A DNA stretch of 6,995 nucleotides from Actinomycetota bacterium (GTDB lineage Bacteria; Actinomycetota; Geothermincolia; Fen-727; Anoxymicrobiaceae). Position numbers and translations under genes: made by a program. The stretch lies in NCBI GenBank assembly GCA_003154635.1, contig PMDX01000149.1:5968-12962 (forward strand). The letters run 5' to 3'. The notes below the pieces were generated by a model that was not told the DNA's origin, searched no databases, and saw only the letters and a list, made by a program, of their open reading frames with translations. Positions 4,547-6,995 of this stretch are shown piece by piece; the stretch's first letter is position 1, and each line of letters starts with the position of its first letter.

Positions 4547-6493
4547 TCACCCACCTTCCACCCCCGCCGTGTTCTCATGCCCGGCGAAACCCCGTGAAGT
4601 CGGGAACTCGAGGAAGAACAAGGCGCCCGTGTCGGAATCCGCCAGGCCGACGGTCCCTCCGAGCCTCTCTATTACCCTCTTCACTATCGCGAGCCCCATC
4701 CCTGAATGTCCTTCGACCGAGGTATAGAACGGGTTGAAGATCGCTTCGCGTATGTCCGTGGGCACGCCCGGCCCGGTATCCTTGATGTTTACCCGAACGA
4801 ACCCGCCGCCGGCGCTGCCGCCGACCTCCACGCGCTTGCCCCCCGAGGCGGAGGCTATACAGGCGTTGGTGAGCACCTGCTCGAGAGCGGAGCGGACCAT
4901 GCGTTCATATCCGAACGCGGGGGGCAGGCCCGCAAGGTTGACGGCAGCGACTACGCCCCTTGCTTCAGGCCTGCGAAGCACGTCGTCGACCACATCCGCG
5001 ACTATCGAGGAGAGGTCGCATTCCGTGGGCTCGTCCCACTCGCGCGATGTGACGCAGTTGAGATACTGTTCGACGTCTTCCAGCAATCCCATCAGGGCGC
5101 CGGACCCCACCTCGAGCACCTTCACGACCTCGTCCCTGCTGCGAGACCAGACGTCAAGGTCCATTGCTCGAACGTGTTCAATGACCCTGGAGAGCGGATG
5201 CGTATAGAGGCGCTCTATCCTGGAGCCCAGGGAGCGCAGCAACAGCTGGTAATCGACGCTTTCACTGGGCGCCGGTTCCGGGGCGAGTTCCTTCTCTTCG
5301 ATGAACACAGCCGTCGCACCGAGTATCTCGGAACCCTCGGCCAGCGGGCTGACCTTATAGACAATCGGAAGGAGAGTCCTGTCCTTCCTCAAGACCACCG
5401 CCTTGCCTTCAGCGGTCTCTCCGGCACTGATGGCCTCGATGATGGCCTGTCCGACCTGCCCGAACGGGCTCTGCTCGAGAGGCACACCCGCCTGAAGCCG
5501 GAGAGTCGTGACGTCATCGAGGGAGTAGCCCGTCAAGTGCTGCGCCTCACGATTGAAGATCGTGACGCGCCCGCGGTTGTTTACAGTGACGACCCCCGCG
5601 GGCATCTCGTCGACCACGAGACCCGCGGCTTCGCGCTGGCGTGCGGCGGCATCGAGGCTCCTGCGGGCGATCCTGTAGAGCTCGGCGTTCTTCATCGTGA
5701 GGCTCGCAAGCTCGGCGATACCCGAGAGCATGTTCTTTTCTTCGTCGGTGTAGCGGTGCGGTGCGGCATTCGCCATGACCAGGACGCCCACGAGGCGATC
5801 CCCCGCTTCCATCGGAACCGCGACCTGGGAGGCGGGAACGGCCGCACCGGCGAAGATGTTGTCCTCCCCTGATCTTGACGAAGGGCCATCCGAGACCAGG
5901 AGCGTTCTTTCGGCCGCCGCGCCACCGACGAGCCCTTCCCCCAGGGCCACCGCGCGCCCCGACCACGCCTGGTCGTCCACGCCCCTGAACTTCGCCGCCT
6001 TGAGCACCTCTTCGCTCTTGTCCCAGAGGTAGATCGCGCCGAACTCGGCGCCGGTCGACCACGAGGCGTACGTAAGCGTGTATTCCAGGGCATCTTCGAG
6101 CTCCAGCGTCGAGCCGATGTCTCGCTCGGCCTGCAGGAGCAGGGTCAGCCGGGTGTTGGACTCGGTCATCTGCTCGACCACGGTCTGCGCGTACCTGACG
6201 TTAGACCTCTCACGCACCAGGAAGTAGATCACCATGCCCGCAATCAATACGATGAGGACTACTCGGAGTATCCAGAAGGCGTTGTCGCCCTCGAACGTGT
6301 CACGAAGTCCGGGCAGGGTCATTATCGCAAGCACCGCGAGGGAGCAGATCACGAAACCGATCATGAGCGTGAGTCCCAGCGGTGTCTTCCCTGGAGTTCT
6401 TTTCTTTCGCCCTGAACCAGCAAGGCCTGAACCGGAATCCGGTGTTAAAGGACTGATAATCCCAGTATCCTCGGTTTTCTTTTCGTCGGGCAT
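4547..6493 (-). CDS. Membrane-anchored GAF-PAS sensor histidine kinase with an atypical H-box
   Basis: This 648-residue protein begins with a hydrophilic, Gly/Ser/Lys-rich cytoplasmic tail (1-37). Two membrane helices follow (about 39-60 and 73-93) with only a short loop between them, so it is not built to sense through a large outside domain. A linker helix (94-125) leads to a GAF domain (about 127-272), a PAS domain (about 288-400, with VNNRGRVTIFNREAQHLTGYS), a dimerisation helix region (about 414-482) and a complete HATPase_c domain. That last domain has an N-box at LTNA (Asn543), a G1 box DTGPG (572-576), an F-box IFNPFYTS (585-592) and a G2 box HSGMGLAIVKRV (596-607). The H-box is unusual: aligning Pro433-Leu434 with the Pro-Leu of HELRTPL puts Arg428 at the phospho-His position, with His432 and His440 nearby. 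No response regulator is in the window. The ATG at 6493 has GGAG 10 bases upstream. It heads the visible operon, and its input is presumably cytoplasmic. Confidence 0.88.
   Translation of the reverse strand: MPDEKKTEDTGIISPLTPDSGSGLAGSGRKKRTPGKTPLGLTLMIGFVICSLAVLAIMTLPGLRDTFEGDNAFWILRVVLIVLIAGMVIYFLVRERSNVRYAQTVVEQMTESNTRLTLLLQAERDIGSTLELEDALEYTLTYASWSTGAEFGAIYLWDKSEEVLKAAKFRGVDDQAWSGRAVALGEGLVGGAAAERTLLVSDGPSSRSGEDNIFAGAAVPASQVAVPMEAGDRLVGVLVMANAAPHRYTDEEKNMLSGIAELASLTMKNAELYRIARRSLDAAARQREAAGLVVDEMPAGVVTVNNRGRVTIFNREAQHLTGYSLDDVTTLRLQAGVPLEQSPFGQVGQAIIEAISAGETAEGKAVVLRKDRTLLPIVYKVSPLAEGSEILGATAVFIEEKELAPEPAPSESVDYQLLLRSLGSRIERLYTHPLSRVIEHVRAMDLDVWSRSRDEVVKVLEVGSGALMGLLEDVEQYLNCVTSREWDEPTECDLSSIVADVVDDVLRRPEARGVVAAVNLAGLPPAFGYERMVRSALEQVLTNACIASASGGKRVEVGGSAGGGFVRVNIKDTGPGVPTDIREAIFNPFYTSVEGHSGMGLAIVKRVIERLGGTVGLADSDTGALFFLEFPTSRGFAGHENTAGVEGG
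4551..4557 (-). promoter_or_regulatory. Shine-Dalgarno AAGGTGG for the TTG-started phosphoesterase gene
   Basis: AAGGTGG on the minus strand, 10 bases before TTG 4540, embedded in the last codons of the kinase gene. This suggests translation of the phosphoesterase is coupled to the kinase. Confidence 0.55.
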
Positions 6494-6530
6494 CTGATAA
6501 CGGCTCCGAGCGAACTTTCCGCATAGATGG

Positions 6531-6560
6531 ACTCTGAGCGTAAGCCAATTTTTTCAGAGT
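6531..6560. repeat. 7-bp inverted repeat ACTCTGA / TCAGAGT
   Basis: Perfect 7-base arms at 6531-6537 and 6554-6560 enclose 16 bases that contain the candidate -10 element. It could be a binding site for a dimeric regulator or a weak hairpin in the leader. The six-T run lies inside the loop rather than after the stem, so it is not a normal terminator. Chance occurrence is not excluded. Confidence 0.3.
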
Positions 6561-6576
6561 TATGCTGTTTCTTCAA
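6548..6576 (-). promoter_or_regulatory. Weak sigma-70-like promoter candidate for the kinase operon
   Basis: On the minus strand, TTGAAG (6576-6571) is separated by 17 bases from AAAAAT (6553-6548). Each hexamer matches 4 of 6 consensus bases. Spacing and position are reasonable, about 55 bases before the kinase start, but matches this weak are common by chance in an A/T-rich gap. Confidence 0.28.
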
Positions 6577-6641
6577 GGACAATCGACGGGCCGTTGCGCA
6601 TACTTGATAGCCCTTTTCAATGAGCCTGAAGTCCGCCGGAG

Positions 6642-6995
6642 TCAGGGGCCGGCGGGTTCGTAAGTGAAGATGCTTCCGAGGCCTCCCACCGCCCAGGCGT
6701 GGCTGGAGTCCGGCGCGCTAACGTCGAAGAGCGGCTCCTTGCCGGAGAATTGCTTGCTCCAGTAACTGCCGCCGAAGTAGTAGATCGGCCCGGTCGTGCC
6801 TATGCCCCCGGTCGCCCAGGCGTGGCGAGCGTCCGGGGCGGTGACCTTGTGCAACTCCTCGACGGTCTCGTACTGCTTCTTCCACGTGCTCCCGTCGAAA
6901 TGGAAAATCGATCCGCCGGCGGTCGCGGGAGCGGACCCGACCGCCCACGCGTCAGATGGATCCGCCGCGGCGATGCCGAACAGCGCTTCCCCCTC
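6642..6995 (-). CDS. HAWAVGG-repeat (beta-propeller-like) protein, C-terminal fragment
   Basis: The frame is open from the right edge to the TGA at 6644-6642, giving the last 117 residues; the N-terminus is outside the window. It is built of repeats of about 41-43 residues. Each has the pattern 'l..v.A.D..haWAvGg.g.Iy.fdGs.W.kq': DAWAVG with FHFDGSTWKKQ (15-41), HAWATGG with YYFGGSYWSKQ (58-82), and HAWAVGG with IFTYEP (99-114). The tryptophans at 17, 60 and 101 keep the period. Short repeats with W and a G-rich turn are typical of blade-forming proteins that are usually secreted or cell-surface, but no signal peptide can be checked here. The last unit stops before its DGS-W strand, as when a propeller is closed by a strand from the N-terminus, or the protein may simply end there. 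Function unknown. It is separated from the kinase by 148 bases and probably belongs to a different transcription unit. Confidence 0.75.
   Translation of the reverse strand, partial: EGEALFGIAAADPSDAWAVGSAPATAGGSIFHFDGSTWKKQYETVEELHKVTAPDARHAWATGGIGTTGPIYYFGGSYWSKQFSGKEPLFDVSAPDSSHAWAVGGLGSIFTYEPAGP
6645..6983 (-). repeat. Tandem coding repeats of about 123-129 bp (2.7 units)
   Basis: Units run at roughly 6983-6855, 6854-6732 and 6731-6645. The most similar bases encode His-Ala-Trp-Ala; GCCCAGGCGTGG on the plus strand occurs in both the second and third units. Divergence elsewhere suggests old duplication under protein constraint rather than recent expansion. More units are likely beyond the right edge. 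Confidence 0.65.

Larger units (their letters stand above)
6494..6641. other. Intergenic region upstream of the kinase operon
   Basis: These 148 bases separate the stop of the repeat protein from the kinase ATG and form the largest non-coding stretch in the window. They are less GC-rich than the flanking genes, contain the promoter candidate and inverted repeat listed separately, and carry GGAG 10 bases before the kinase ATG. No convincing intrinsic terminator (stem followed by a T run in the minus direction) follows the repeat-protein gene, so read-through from upstream is possible. Confidence 0.6.

Noticed and set aside
3816..4727. 303-codon plus-strand frame spanning the thiolase, phosphoesterase and kinase genes
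   Set aside because: It crosses three well-supported minus-strand genes and has no coherent domain; it is an antisense shadow.
4706..5872. 388-codon open frame on the plus strand
   Set aside because: It lies wholly antisense to the kinase gene, whose domains are clear. Its translation has no recognisable domain, as expected for a GC-rich mirror frame.
6632..6656. GCCGG/CCGGC stem around the stop codon of the repeat protein as a terminator
   Set aside because: The stem is only 5 bp with a 9-base loop and no T run follows it in the minus direction.
1..6995. tRNA, rRNA, CRISPR, insertion sequence or riboswitch
   Set aside because: No cloverleaf, regularly spaced short repeats, transposase-like frame or recognisable aptamer was seen; nearly all bases are coding.

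Overview
The window is GC-rich and holds one run of genes, all transcribed leftward on the minus strand. Spacing is very tight: gaps of 6 to 39 bases, plus an ATGA and a TGATG overlap. Non-ATG starts are common, and AGG and ATA codons are used freely. With the extracellular-type repeat protein at the right edge, this suggests a deep-branching, probably anaerobic bacterium from a metagenome, for example a non-Streptomyces Actinomycetota lineage. That placement is a guess, because no rRNA or marker gene is present.

Layout in transcription order, right to left: (1) 6995-6642, the C-terminal end of a protein built of ~42-residue HAWAVGG-type repeats, cut by the window edge. (2) 6641-6494, a 148-base intergenic region with a weak promoter candidate and a 7-bp inverted repeat. 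(3) 6493-4547, a membrane GAF-PAS histidine kinase with a full ATPase domain but an atypical H-box. (4) 4540-4034, a small YfcE/MJ0936-type metallophosphoesterase. (5) 4034-2895 and (6) 2872-1709, two tandem thiolase-fold proteins of the SCP-x/SCP2 class. (7) 1673-1209 and (8) 1212-742, two tandem DUF35 proteins (rubredoxin-like zinc ribbon plus OB-fold). (9) 702-1, the N-terminal part of a PaaK-like (phenylacetate-CoA ligase family) adenylate-forming enzyme, running off the left edge.

Genes 5 to 9 look like an acyl-CoA module. A PaaK-like ligase could make a CoA thioester, and the thiolase-fold proteins with their DUF35 partners could act on it. Thiolase/DUF35 complexes are known in archaeal acetoacetyl-CoA/HMG-CoA synthesis, steroid side-chain cleavage (Ltp2-ChsH2) and anaerobic toluene degradation (BbsAB). 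The notable point is that both thiolase homologues lack the nucleophilic cysteine and have Asn-Pro where the family has the catalytic His of Gly-His-Pro. They therefore should not be annotated as ordinary acetyl-CoA acetyltransferases. The 2+2 arrangement suggests a heteromeric complex with another chemistry, such as aldol or retro-aldol cleavage, or with one or both subunits structural. The substrate cannot be read from the sequence.
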